Shown: one piece after another, positions 28,061 to 36,791 of the stretch
Layout: each line of letters begins with the position of its first letter
How positions within the stretch are numbered: the first letter of the stretch is position 1
Assembly (NCBI GenBank): GCA_046347045.1
Contig: JAXMGX010000003.1
Coordinates: forward strand, 1 to 64,000
From: ZC4RG30 sp046347045
Lineage (GTDB): Bacteria; Pseudomonadota; Gammaproteobacteria; Steroidobacterales; Steroidobacteraceae
DNA length: 64,000 nt
Reading direction: 5' to 3'
Made by a program: the position numbers and the translations under genes
Notes under the pieces: model-generated
What the model saw: the letters and a program-made list of their open reading frames with translations, nothing else
The model's database searches: none
What the model was told of the DNA's origin: nothing

Positions 28061-29677
28061 TCAACGCGCCAGCTTCGCGAACGGGCCGGTGGCGTATGCC
28101 GTCTTTCCATCGACCATCGTCAGCAACGGCCGCATATGCTTCAGTTCTTCGTCGGTGCAGCCGTAGAACGGCTTGTCGAGCACCACGAGGTCGGCGAGCT
28201 TGCCGACTTCGATCGATCCCAACTCCTTTTCCTCGAAGTTGAACCAGGCATTCTGCGCGGTATACAGGCGCAGCGCCGCCTTGCGACTGATCTGTTGCCC
28301 CGGAAGCAGCAACTCGTTGCCCGCGTCGCGGCCGGTGGTCATGAACCAGAATCCCAGCCAGGGATTGAGCGCACCCACCACGGCCGAGTCGGACCCCGCA
28401 CCGATCTGCACACCACTTTCGAGCAACGTGCGGTACGGTGGCCCGGGGTTCCACGACGAGTTTGTGTTGCGGATGTAGTCGTGGTCCTGCACCCGTACGC
28501 CAACCCCAATGGCCTTGAGCCGCGCGATCTGGTCCGGCGTGATTTCGAATGCGTGTTCCAGCGTCCAGCGCAGCGGCCGCAAGGCGGTCTGCGCATTCAC
28601 CTGTTCCATCAGCTTCAGGTAGCGCTCGATCTCCTCGTGCTTGATGGTGTGCTGCGACACGCCCCAGCCGGCCTTGGCCAATCGCTGGTACACGGCAAGG
28701 ATCTCGGCATCCGGCGCGCTGGCGGGGATGGTCTGCTCGCCGAAGCGCACGACCTTGTACATTCCGTCGCCCAGTGCGCGCGTGGTGTTGGCCACGCGCG
28801 CGGTGGCGGAATGGATGTCGGCCTGGTCGCGCGTGTCGCGATGGTCGTACTGGATGCGCAGGCGCAGCAGCAGTTCGCCCCTGCGCCAGAGGTCTTCGGC
28901 AATGGCACTGGTCGGGCGTTCCTCCGGCGCCAGGTGTGCGCCCAGCCAGTCGCAGCAGGCATGGTCCACCACCGTCGTCAGTCCCAGCGACACGGCGTAC
29001 TTCATGTAGTCCGGAAACCGCCGGCGCATGCGCGCCTCGTTGGTGGAGCGCAGGATGAAGGTCAGCCCCTTGCCATCGGTGGCCACATCGCCGTTTTCGG
29101 TGGTGTCGATGCCGTTCGCCTTCAGCACACGACGGCCTTCGTCGTTCACGAGGCCTCGCGTCGAGTATCCGATCTGCATGTAGACGGGATGATCCGGGAC
29201 CGCGGCGGTCAGCTCCTGTCGCGTGGGCAGCCGCTGCTCGCGGAACTGCTTGTGCGTGAAGCCACCGATGGCGGCAATCCACTCGCCCGGTTCGGCCTTT
29301 CTTGCCGCAGCAGCGAAGGCGGCTTGCAATGCCGCGATGGAATCCGCCGACTCCAGTCCCTCGACGAAGGGCCCGGGCGCCTGCGCCGTGCGGATGAAGT
29401 GCGTGTGGTTGTCGATGAGACCGGGGATCACCGTGCGGCCGCCAAGATCCACCACATCCACGCAGCGATCGCTGCGCGCCGCGGGCATATCCACCGCCAC
29501 TATGCGATTGCCGCGGATGCGAACGCTGCGGGCTTCCCGGTCGCGGGCATCCACCGTCAGTATCTGGCCATTCGAGAGCAGCAGGTCGCGTCCGCCGGGG
29601 CAGTCTTCTGCGGCAAACGCCGTCGACAGCCAGGTCATGGCGATCAACGCCGGCAACGTCGATCGCGCCATCATCAT
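28061..29677 (-). CDS. secreted amidohydrolase family 3 (YtcJ-like)
   Basis: 538 residues. A signal peptide (MTWLSTAFA-AE) is followed by an amidohydrolase-3 metal-dependent hydrolase: composite beta domain (DLLLSNGQILTVDARDRE), H91-x-H93 in DNHTHF, VVDHACCDW, LRWTLEHAFEI, GAGSDSAVVGALNPW and the closing VGKLADLVVLDKP. Relatives hydrolyse N-acyl or formamide bonds; the natural substrate is unknown. Three ATG codons lie in a row; the first, at 29677, overlaps the stop of the upstream M49-like gene as ATGA. The GH3 gene follows 32 bases downstream on the same strand. Confidence 0.88.
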   Translation of the reverse strand: MMMARSTLPALIAMTWLSTAFAAEDCPGGRDLLLSNGQILTVDARDREARSVRIRGNRIVAVDMPAARSDRCVDVVDLGGRTVIPGLIDNHTHFIRTAQAPGPFVEGLESADSIAALQAAFAAAARKAEPGEWIAAIGGFTHKQFREQRLPTRQELTAAVPDHPVYMQIGYSTRGLVNDEGRRVLKANGIDTTENGDVATDGKGLTFILRSTNEARMRRRFPDYMKYAVSLGLTTVVDHACCDWLGAHLAPEERPTSAIAEDLWRRGELLLRLRIQYDHRDTRDQADIHSATARVANTTRALGDGMYKVVRFGEQTIPASAPDAEILAVYQRLAKAGWGVSQHTIKHEEIERYLKLMEQVNAQTALRPLRWTLEHAFEITPDQIARLKAIGVGVRVQDHDYIRNTNSSWNPGPPYRTLLESGVQIGAGSDSAVVGALNPWLGFWFMTTGRDAGNELLLPGQQISRKAALRLYTAQNAWFNFEEKELGSIEVGKLADLVVLDKPFYGCTDEELKHMRPLLTMVDGKTAYATGPFAKLAR

Positions 29678-31332
29678 TTCAGGCCCACGACGTCCAGGCC
29701 CTGCTCGTACACGATGTCGACCGGGATGTTCTTCGAGGTCAGACGTTCCAGGTCCGATTTCAGCCCCGGCCGCAGCACGCCCTCTTCGGCCAGCACCTTG
29801 GCCACGGCCGCATAGTCGCCATCGCCCTGCAGCCGGATCAGCCGCTCGGCCAGGGAGCTGACGGCCTGCGACATGCGCTGGACATCGACCCGGTAGGTTC
29901 CGGTCGTGGCATCGCGCGTGAAGGCGCCCCGATCCTCGAAATAGTTGAACTCGAGCAGATTGGCCACCGAATGCGCGTTGGCCGCGCCCCAGCGCACCGA
30001 GCGGATGATGCCCGCCACGAAGGTGACGTAGTGATCCAGCAGCGTGGTGTCCTTGAGTTCCTTCTTCTCGAGCAGCTTCGTCACCAGGTACAGGCCGAGG
30101 ATATCGGCCTTGCATTCCTCGATGGCGCTGTAGTTCTCCTTCAGCGCCGCGCGCACCGTGCCTTTGCCATCGAGGGTGTTCTTGATGCCGAGCCCGTGCG
30201 CCACTTCGTGGAACATCACATTGGCGAAGAACGCGTCAGGGTTCACGTTGGGCAACTGCGCCTTGTCGATCAGCTCGTTCGCAATGGGCAGCAGCGTCGC
30301 CTTGAACTTGGCCTCGATGGCATTCTTCAACTGCAGCCGGCGCGTGCCGGCCTTCAGCCCCACTTCCTCGTCGTTGGGCAGATTGATGGCGATGGTCTTA
30401 GAACCGGCGTTCGAGTCGCCGGCCACGTAGATCACATCGTAGGCGTTCAGGTCGGAGGCGGAACCGGCCGGCTCCCGCTTGTACTGCGCGGGCACCGGCA
30501 GGCCGCGCTGCATCTCGGGCAGGAAGCGCGCAAATCGCGCCAGCCGCTGGCTCCACTCCATGTCTTTCACCAGCACATAGGCCTCGAAGGCGGCGCGGTA
30601 GCCGAAGAGCTGGTCCTCGTAGGTTTCGATGGGGCCGATGACCACGTCAACGGTGTTGCGCTTCATCTGCATCCACGCGAAGTCGCTGGGCTGGTAGTCG
30701 TCGGTCTCGAGTGCCTTCGCCCGCAGCTCGAGATACTTCTTCAGGTCAGCATCGCTGGCGATGGCCGCGGCGCTGCGCAGCTCGGCGGCGATGGGCTTGA
30801 GCTGCGCGGCATACGCCTGGCTGTAGGGAACCAGCTTCAGCTTGCCCGCCTCGTCGCGGCGCACCAGCGAGTACAGCCCGGTCTTGGCTGGATCGGCGAA
30901 GGCCTCGAACTCCGCCTTGGTCATGTCCGCAGGATAGAACTGCGCGCCGGCCGGTTTCGGACCCACGCCCGCCACGAATGGCGCATTGGCATCGATGCGA
31001 TCCCAGGGCCCCATGTTGTACTCGACCAGGCGCTTCAGCGCCGGATCGCTGATCCCATCCAGCAGGGGCCGGGGATCACCGTAGCTCTGCAACCAGAAGA
31101 TGCCGTCGATACCCCGCGCGGCCCTGATGAAATGCCCGAGAATGCTCCGATCCTGCTCCGACACTCTGGACAGGTCGGTGGTGAGGCGAACGGTGGCGTA
31201 CTTGGCCAGCCGCTCGCCAATGGACGCGTCGGCGGCCGTGTACTTCGATGCCGGCGCAACGGGCGCCGGCGATTGCTTTTGTCCGCAGGCGGCCAGCAGC
31301 GTCGCAATCAGCAGCAATGAAGTGCGAGACAT
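29674..31332 (-). CDS. M49-like zinc metallopeptidase lipoprotein
   Basis: 552 residues. The lipobox LLAAC (C16) predicts a lipid anchor. Zinc site: HEVAHG (H375, E376, H379) and EECKAD (from E405), the arrangement of dipeptidyl-peptidase III relatives, though those in eukaryotes use HExxxH. Other family marks are DVVIGPIETYED, INLPNDEEV and NYSAIEECKADI. It probably trims peptides in the envelope; some relatives are annotated as NUDIX-associated peptidases, so the exact reaction is uncertain. GGGGGAAA precedes the ATG at 31332, which starts the lipoprotein signal. It is the first gene of a likely three-gene transcript with the amidohydrolase and GH3 genes. Confidence 0.85.
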   Translation of the reverse strand: MSRTSLLLIATLLAACGQKQSPAPVAPASKYTAADASIGERLAKYATVRLTTDLSRVSEQDRSILGHFIRAARGIDGIFWLQSYGDPRPLLDGISDPALKRLVEYNMGPWDRIDANAPFVAGVGPKPAGAQFYPADMTKAEFEAFADPAKTGLYSLVRRDEAGKLKLVPYSQAYAAQLKPIAAELRSAAAIASDADLKKYLELRAKALETDDYQPSDFAWMQMKRNTVDVVIGPIETYEDQLFGYRAAFEAYVLVKDMEWSQRLARFARFLPEMQRGLPVPAQYKREPAGSASDLNAYDVIYVAGDSNAGSKTIAINLPNDEEVGLKAGTRRLQLKNAIEAKFKATLLPIANELIDKAQLPNVNPDAFFANVMFHEVAHGLGIKNTLDGKGTVRAALKENYSAIEECKADILGLYLVTKLLEKKELKDTTLLDHYVTFVAGIIRSVRWGAANAHSVANLLEFNYFEDRGAFTRDATTGTYRVDVQRMSQAVSSLAERLIRLQGDGDYAAVAKVLAEEGVLRPGLKSDLERLTSKNIPVDIVYEQGLDVVGLK

Positions 31333-31478
31333 CGCGTTTCCCCCCGGAACATGCAGTTCATCGAGCATAGGCCAATGGCGCGATGATTTCGACAACTGAG
31401 AATTCTTCGCAATCCTGCAGCTTGAATATGCATTCGCCGCACCCACTGATAAGGTGAGACTGTCACGAGGCTGATTTC

Positions 31479-31835
31479 ATGCACAACAAGGAAAGCTGGC
31501 GCGCCGCGCTGCAGGCAAGGCGCGACATCGTAAAGGCCGAGATCTTCTCCGCCCTCGCCCGCATCGATGACGACAGGTACGCCGCGCTGACGGACCAGGT
31601 GCACGACACCAAGGACAATGCCGTGGCGCAGCTCATGCTGGAGAGCGATAATGCGGAATTGCGCCGCGCCGGTGTCGAACTGCAGGATATCGACGCGGCC
31701 CTGCAGCGCGTGTCGGCCGGCACGTATGGCCGATGCGTCGTCTGCGATGCCCAGATACCGGCATCGCGCCTTGCCGCCTATCCCACGGCCAAGCGCTGCC
31801 TGCCCTGCCAGTCCCGACACGAACAAGAACGTTGA
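31479..31835 (+). CDS. TraR/DksA-type C4 zinc-finger protein
   Basis: 118 residues. An N-terminal helical hairpin leads to a C-terminal zinc finger with C86, C89, C107 and C110 (CVVC and CLPC), as in DksA/TraR proteins that enter the RNA polymerase secondary channel. The coiled-coil tip has DNAVAQ rather than the DxxDxA of DksA, so it belongs with the YbiI/stress-type relatives and may not give ppGpp-dependent control. It lies 13 bases ahead of a macro-domain gene. Confidence 0.87.
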   Translation: MHNKESWRAALQARRDIVKAEIFSALARIDDDRYAALTDQVHDTKDNAVAQLMLESDNAELRRAGVELQDIDAALQRVSAGTYGRCVVCDAQIPASRLAAYPTAKRCLPCQSRHEQER

Positions 31836-31848
31836 GCGAGGAATCCAC

Positions 31849-32337
31849 ATGATCAAGGAAGTACAGGGCGACATCCTGCTGTCCGGCGCCCGGACGATTG
31901 CCCATGGCGTCGCGCCCAACGACCCCTTCGCGCAGGGACTTGCGCTGGCGCTGCGGGAGAAGGCGCCGGCGCTGTACAAGGATTTCCGGCACTTCTGCCA
32001 GACCAACCATCCCTCGCCGGGTTCGCTGTGGACCTGGGCCGGCGCCGATGGCGTGCGCGTCGTCAATCTGTTCACGCAGCAGGCGGTGGAGGGCCATCAT
32101 GGCGGCAAACCCGGACGCGCGTCGCTGTCGAATGTTTCGCATGCATTGAAGGCGCTGCGGCAGCTCGCCGACAAGGAGAACCTGCAGAGCATCGCCCTGC
32201 CGCGACTGGCCACGGGCGTCGGCGGACTTTCCTGGGATGACGTGCGGCCGCTGATTTCGCAGCATCTCGATGGCCTCAAGACTCCCGTATATGTCTATAC
32301 CGTGTATCGCGCGGGGCAGAAAGCCGCGGAGGGTTGA
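31849..32337 (+). CDS. macro domain (ADP-ribose-binding) protein
   Basis: 162 residues forming one macro domain: GDILLSGARTIAHGVAPN, RVVNLFTQQ and LPRLATGVGGLSWDDV. The family binds or removes ADP-ribose and its derivatives; this subgroup resembles the ALC1-like/TARG1-type proteins that release ADP-ribose from nucleic acid or protein. GCGAGGAA upstream supports the ATG at 31849. It is cotranscribed with the DksA-like gene and ends just before a hairpin. No ADP-ribosyltransferase partner is seen nearby. Confidence 0.85.
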   Translation: MIKEVQGDILLSGARTIAHGVAPNDPFAQGLALALREKAPALYKDFRHFCQTNHPSPGSLWTWAGADGVRVVNLFTQQAVEGHHGGKPGRASLSNVSHALKALRQLADKENLQSIALPRLATGVGGLSWDDVRPLISQHLDGLKTPVYVYTVYRAGQKAAEG

Positions 32338-32347
32338 GCTCGCGCGG

Positions 32348-32383
32348 CCGGCGGGGGCTCGGGCCCCTCGCAGCCGCCGGTTT
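32348..32383 (+). terminator. nested hairpin between macro gene and pgaB
   Basis: The outer 7-bp stem CCGGCGG/CCGCCGG encloses an inner GGGGC-TCGG-GCCCC hairpin and is followed by TTTG. It probably ends the DksA-like/macro transcript and separates it from pga. The U run is short. Confidence 0.5.
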
Positions 32384-32456
32384 GCGAAAGCGTAACTTTG
32401 ACTCCCCCGGTGGGCGGCTGCACACTTGCGCACCTTCGCGAAGGTTGACGCCACCC

Positions 32457-34421
32457 ATGATCCGCAAACTCGCGCCCGCTCTGCTCTGGGCCGCTTGCCT
32501 CATTTCCGGAGCGGCGTTCGCCGCCGGTGAAAAGCTCACCATTCTGAGCTACCACGAGATCGCCGAACCGGGCGAGTCGCTCGACAAGGATTACACCGTC
32601 AGTCCCACGATGTTCGTGCGGCAGATGGACTGGCTGCGCAACAACGGCTACCGCTTCGTCACCGTCGATGATCTGCTGGCCGATGAAAGCGGTCGCCGGC
32701 CGCTGCCCGAAAAGGCCGTGCTCATCACCTTCGACGATGGCTACCGGTCGATGTACGACCATGCCTGGCCCATCCTGAAGGCGTGGAAGATCCCGGCCGT
32801 GGTGGCCGTGGTCGGCCTGTGGGAGGACGGCCACACCACCGTCAATTTCGACGGCAGGATCATTCCTCGCAACAAGTTGATGAGCTGGAATGAGCTGCGC
32901 GAAATGGCGGACAGCGGCCTGGTGGAGATCGGCAGCCACAGCTTCGACCTGCATCGCGGCATCCGCGGCAATCCGCAGGGCAGCGAGCAGCCCGCCGCCA
33001 CCACGCGCCTGTGGCTGGGTGCCGGCAAGGGCTATGAAGCGGAAGCCGCATATCGCCAGCGCATCGAAGCCGACATGGCGAAAAGCAGCAATGACATCAA
33101 GGCGCATATCGGCCGCGCACCGCGCGTGATCGCCTGGCCATATGGCCGGTACAACACCATCACGCACGACGCGGCGGCGCGCCACGGCATGACCATCGGC
33201 CTGACACTGGACGATGGGGCCAACATGGCCGACACGCCGCTGTGGAAACTGCGGCGGATACTCGTCGACAGCAGCATGGGCCTGTGGGAACTGAATCGCG
33301 AGATCAGCATTCGCAACCAGAACCTCACCGACAACGACCGGCCGGTGAAGGCCATGCACATCGATCTGGACTACATCTTCGATCCGGATCCGGCGCAGCT
33401 CGAACGCAACCTGGGCCACCTGCTCGACCGCATCACCTTCCTGGGCGTGAACACGGTGTATCTGCAGGCCTTTGCCGATCCGGACGGCGACGGCTCGGCC
33501 GACGCCGTGTACTTTCCCAACCGCCACATGCCGGTGCGCGCCGACCTGTTCAACCGCGTGGCCTGGCAGATCCGCACCCGCACCCCCGTGCGACGCCTGT
33601 ATGCCTGGATGCCGCTGGCCGCGTGGTCGCTCCCTGCCGGCGAACCCGCAGCCCAGGACAAGGTGGTCACGCTGCCGGGCGACACCAGCGGGCGCGTGAC
33701 CATGGGATACAAGCGCCTGTCGATATTCTCGGCGCGGGCACGCGCGGCCATCGGCGACATCTACGAAGACCTCGGCCGCTATGCCACGTTCGACGGCATC
33801 CTGTTCCATGACGACTCGACCTTGTCGGACTATGAAGACGCCAGCGAATTCGCGCAGGCGGCCTATCGCGCCTGGGGACTGCCGCCGACGGTGCCGGAAA
33901 TCCGCAAGAGCGATGACCTGCTCGGCCGCTGGACCATCCTCAAGATCAATGCCATCGACGATTTCGCCAGGGAGCTGGCCGACAAGGTCCGCCAGAACCG
34001 TCCCGGCGTGCCGACGGCCCGCAACCTGTTCGCGCGGGTGGCACTGAGCCCCAAGGCCGAGGTGTGGTATTCGCAGGCGCTGGAGAACTCGCTGCGCAAT
34101 TACGATTTCACGGCCATCATGGCCATGCCGTGGATGGAGCAGGCTCCGGATCCTGCGGCCTTCTATGCCGAGCTGGTCAAGAAGGTGCAGGAACGGCCTG
34201 GCGCCATCGACCGCGTGGTGTTCGAGTTGCAGACCGTGGACTGGCGCAATGGCAACGCGCTGCTGCCCACCGAGCAGATCGTCGGCGCCATAAAGCAGTT
34301 GTATGAACTGGGCGCGGTGCATGTGGCTTACTATCCCGACATGCTGTTCCAGAACCATCCGGCGCCAGCGGCCATCCGCGCAGTGCTGGCCACGCAGCCC
34401 GACGATGCCAAGCTTCGCTAG
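32457..34421 (+). CDS. pgaB: PgaB, poly-beta-1,6-N-acetylglucosamine N-deacetylase
   Basis: 654 residues in two domains. The N-terminal carbohydrate esterase 4 domain has SYHEI, the TFDDGY motif (D93-D94), metal ligands H161 and H166 (HSFDLH) and WPYGRYN. The C-terminal glycosyl-hydrolase-like domain (HIDLDYIFDPDPAQLERN, VYLQAFADPDGDG, YPDMLF) binds and cuts dPNAG. The protein partly deacetylates PNAG in the periplasm, which is needed for export and biofilm. The signal peptide has a Cys (WAAC) but not a canonical lipobox, so lipid anchoring, known in E. coli, is uncertain here. pgaC follows 11 bases later. Confidence 0.95.
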   Translation: MIRKLAPALLWAACLISGAAFAAGEKLTILSYHEIAEPGESLDKDYTVSPTMFVRQMDWLRNNGYRFVTVDDLLADESGRRPLPEKAVLITFDDGYRSMYDHAWPILKAWKIPAVVAVVGLWEDGHTTVNFDGRIIPRNKLMSWNELREMADSGLVEIGSHSFDLHRGIRGNPQGSEQPAATTRLWLGAGKGYEAEAAYRQRIEADMAKSSNDIKAHIGRAPRVIAWPYGRYNTITHDAAARHGMTIGLTLDDGANMADTPLWKLRRILVDSSMGLWELNREISIRNQNLTDNDRPVKAMHIDLDYIFDPDPAQLERNLGHLLDRITFLGVNTVYLQAFADPDGDGSADAVYFPNRHMPVRADLFNRVAWQIRTRTPVRRLYAWMPLAAWSLPAGEPAAQDKVVTLPGDTSGRVTMGYKRLSIFSARARAAIGDIYEDLGRYATFDGILFHDDSTLSDYEDASEFAQAAYRAWGLPPTVPEIRKSDDLLGRWTILKINAIDDFARELADKVRQNRPGVPTARNLFARVALSPKAEVWYSQALENSLRNYDFTAIMAMPWMEQAPDPAAFYAELVKKVQERPGAIDRVVFELQTVDWRNGNALLPTEQIVGAIKQLYELGAVHVAYYPDMLFQNHPAPAAIRAVLATQPDDAKLR

Positions 34422-34432
34422 CGGGTACTGAC

Positions 34433-35701
34433 ATGGCCGAGTTCGCGGCGCAAACCGGTCACCTGCTGCTGCGTTTCATATTCCTGTATCCGCTGTTCAT
34501 GTCCTATCTGTGGATGATCGGCGCAATGCTGTTCCGGCTGCAGCATGAACGCGATGCGCGGCCCTTCTCCGAGCCCGAGCGCGCTGCGGTGACGCCACCG
34601 GTCAGCGTGCTGATCCCCTGCTACAACGAGGGCGACAACGCGGAGGAAACGCTGACCCAGGCGCTGGCGCTCGACTACCCGGACTTCGAGGTCATCGCCA
34701 TCAACGACGGCAGCCGCGACAACACCGGCGAGGTGCTGGACCGGCTGGCCCTGCAGCATCCGCGGCTGCGCGTGGTGCATCTGGCGCGCAACCAGGGCAA
34801 AGCCATGGGCCTGCAGGCCGGCGCACTGGTGGCGAGGAACGAGATCCTCATCGGCATCGACGGCGATGCGCTGCTCGACCGGCATGCCGCCTACTGGATG
34901 GCCCGCCATTTCGTCGCCGACCCCGAAGTGGGCGCCGTCACCGGCAATCCGCGCGTGCGCAACCGCTCCACGCTGCTGGGGCGCGTGCAGGTGGGTGAGT
35001 TCTCCTCGATCGTGGGCATGATCAAGCGCGCGCAGCAGAGCTTCGGCAGGTTGTTCACCGTGTCGGGCGTGATCACGGCATTTCGCCGCGCGGCTGTGCA
35101 CCAGGTGGGCTACTGGAGCCCGGACATGCTCACCGAGGACATCGACATCACCTGGAAACTGCAGCGCGCCGGCTGGAAAGTCCGTTTCGAACCCAACGCG
35201 CTGGTCTGGATACTGATGCCGGAAACGGTGCGCGGGCTGTGGAAGCAGCGCCTGCGCTGGGCGAAAGGCGGTGCACAGGTGCTGCGCAAGAATTTCGACG
35301 TGCTCTGGCACCCGCGCGAGCGCTTCATGTGGCCGTTGCTGATCGAGATGTGCGCCAGCGTGTTCTGGTCCTACCTGATGGTGGCAACCGTGCTGCTGTG
35401 GCTCATCGACCTGATGGTGCCGGCGATCTCGATACCGACGCTGGGCTCGCCCTTCATGCCCTACGGCCCCGGATTGCTGCTGGGGGCAACGTGTTTGCTG
35501 CAGTTCGCGCTGAGCAAATGGCTCGACAGCCGCTACGAAACCGGCCTGGGGCGCAATTACTACTGGATGATCTGGTACCCCGCGGTGTTCTGGATCATCA
35601 ACCTGGCGACCACCGTGGTGGCCTATCCGCAGGTATTTTCCCGTCCCGCCGGCCAGCGCGCTCGCTGGGTGAGCCCCGATCGCGGCGTCCGGCCGGATTG
35701 A
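34433..35701 (+). CDS. pgaC: PgaC, poly-beta-1,6-N-acetylglucosamine synthase
   Basis: 422 residues, a membrane GT2 glycosyltransferase. N-terminal helices are followed by the catalytic domain with NDGS (91-94), DGD (143-145), TED (234-236) and QRLRW (272-276), all needed for processive polymerisation. C-terminal helices form the channel. It uses UDP-GlcNAc and, in E. coli, is active only when c-di-GMP binds PgaC and PgaD together. That makes the EAL protein at 51312 a possible distant controller (inference). Confidence 0.95.
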   Translation: MAEFAAQTGHLLLRFIFLYPLFMSYLWMIGAMLFRLQHERDARPFSEPERAAVTPPVSVLIPCYNEGDNAEETLTQALALDYPDFEVIAINDGSRDNTGEVLDRLALQHPRLRVVHLARNQGKAMGLQAGALVARNEILIGIDGDALLDRHAAYWMARHFVADPEVGAVTGNPRVRNRSTLLGRVQVGEFSSIVGMIKRAQQSFGRLFTVSGVITAFRRAAVHQVGYWSPDMLTEDIDITWKLQRAGWKVRFEPNALVWILMPETVRGLWKQRLRWAKGGAQVLRKNFDVLWHPRERFMWPLLIEMCASVFWSYLMVATVLLWLIDLMVPAISIPTLGSPFMPYGPGLLLGATCLLQFALSKWLDSRYETGLGRNYYWMIWYPAVFWIINLATTVVAYPQVFSRPAGQRARWVSPDRGVRPD

Positions 35702-35785
35702 TGTAGGCAAACGGCGACAGGAATTCGCGGGAAATTACGAGCTTTTCACTTGCCGGGGTGCGCTGCTCGATAGACTTCTGCACCC

Positions 35786-36259
35786 GTGAATACCCGCCCG
35801 ATCATCAACGTCCGTCACCAGCTTCGCTGGCACCACCGCCTGTACTCCGACGCCAGCACGCTGGCGCTGTGGAGCGCATGGCTGTGGCTGTGCCGTCCCG
35901 CCATCCTGGGCGCGCTCGGCATGCTGGGCGTGGCCTTCGGCCTGCGGCATCCGTCGCCCACTGTGGCCCGGGCCGTGGCCATGCCTTCCGTCGAGGAAAT
36001 GGCGCTGCTGCTGATCGGTGTTGCCGCACTGCTGCTGCTCTGGAACCGCCTGTCGCGCGAGCCCGCGATGCGTCCGCGCGTGAACCTGCTGCCCGACTTC
36101 GAACGCCACTTCGGCCTCGACGCCGACCAGATCGCCGCCGCGCGCGACAGCCGGCGCTGCGTCGTGCATCACGACGAACAGGGCCGCATCATCGGCCTGC
36201 AATCCTCGGCGGCCGCGCGCGGCACCGATAACGCAGCGCCCTTCCGCGCCGCGGCCTGA
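35786..36259 (+). CDS. pgaD: PgaD, accessory subunit of PNAG synthase
   Basis: 157 residues. Two membrane helices (ALWSAWLWLCRPAILGALGM and EMALLLIGVAALLLLW) are followed by a cytoplasmic tail with QIAAARDSRRCVVHHDEQG, as in E. coli PgaD. It stabilises PgaC and completes the c-di-GMP site. It begins with GTG at 35786, 84 bases after pgaC, and no strong ribosome site is seen. Its position after pgaBC supports the call more than the weakly conserved sequence does. Confidence 0.85.
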   Translation: MNTRPIINVRHQLRWHHRLYSDASTLALWSAWLWLCRPAILGALGMLGVAFGLRHPSPTVARAVAMPSVEEMALLLIGVAALLLLWNRLSREPAMRPRVNLLPDFERHFGLDADQIAAARDSRRCVVHHDEQGRIIGLQSSAAARGTDNAAPFRAAA

Positions 36260-36320
36260 CACCGCCGGGGGGCCGACCCTCAACCTGGACAGCGCACCGC
36301 GGAAGGCCCAGCATCATCCG

Positions 36321-36791
36321 ATGCGGTCTCCCGGAAAAGCGCTGCTGAAACTGTGGCGCCGCCTGCAACCCCTGCCCGGTGGTGAATGGCTGTTCGCCCG
36401 CCTGTTCGGCTGGCGGGTGCCCTACTCCGGCTCGGTGCGTCCGCGCATACGCGTGCTCGAACCGGGGCATGCCGAAGTCGAGATTCCCGACCGGCGCGCC
36501 AACCGGCAACACCTGGGCTCGGTACATGCCATTGCGCTGCTGAACGTCGCCGAACAGGCCAGCGGTCTCGCGCTGCTCACCGGCCTGCCCGACGGGATCC
36601 GCGGCATCGTCACCCACATCTCCATGCAGTACCTGAAGAAGGCTCGCGGCACCATCCGCGCGGTGTGCCGGGTGGCGGCGCCGCAGGTGACACAGGACAT
36701 GGATTTCGAGATCACCGCCGACTGCCTCGACGGCAGCGGCCAGGTCGTGGCGCGCGCCACGGTGCGCTGGCGCCTGGGGCCCGAACGCTGA
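36321..36791 (+). CDS. DUF4442 hot-dog-fold thioesterase-like protein
   Basis: 156 residues of the DUF4442 family, recognised by NRQHLGSVHAIALLNVAEQASGL (here broken as HLGSVHAIALLN and AEQASGLAL) and MQYLKKARGTI. The fold is that of PaaI-type acyl-CoA thioesterases; no substrate is known. Its stop overlaps the start of the nitronate monooxygenase gene (TGATG), so the two are translationally coupled and may act on related acyl or nitroalkane metabolites. Confidence 0.85.
   Translation: MRSPGKALLKLWRRLQPLPGGEWLFARLFGWRVPYSGSVRPRIRVLEPGHAEVEIPDRRANRQHLGSVHAIALLNVAEQASGLALLTGLPDGIRGIVTHISMQYLKKARGTIRAVCRVAAPQVTQDMDFEITADCLDGSGQVVARATVRWRLGPER

Noticed and set aside
28029..29282. N-terminal extension of the GH3 frame up to 29282
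   Set aside because: It lies in the amidohydrolase gene and reads as a shadow; a signal peptide and ribosome site mark the real start at 28028.
32348..32383. Riboswitch before pgaB
   Set aside because: The structure is a simple nested GC hairpin ahead of TTT with no recognisable aptamer core; a terminator fits better.
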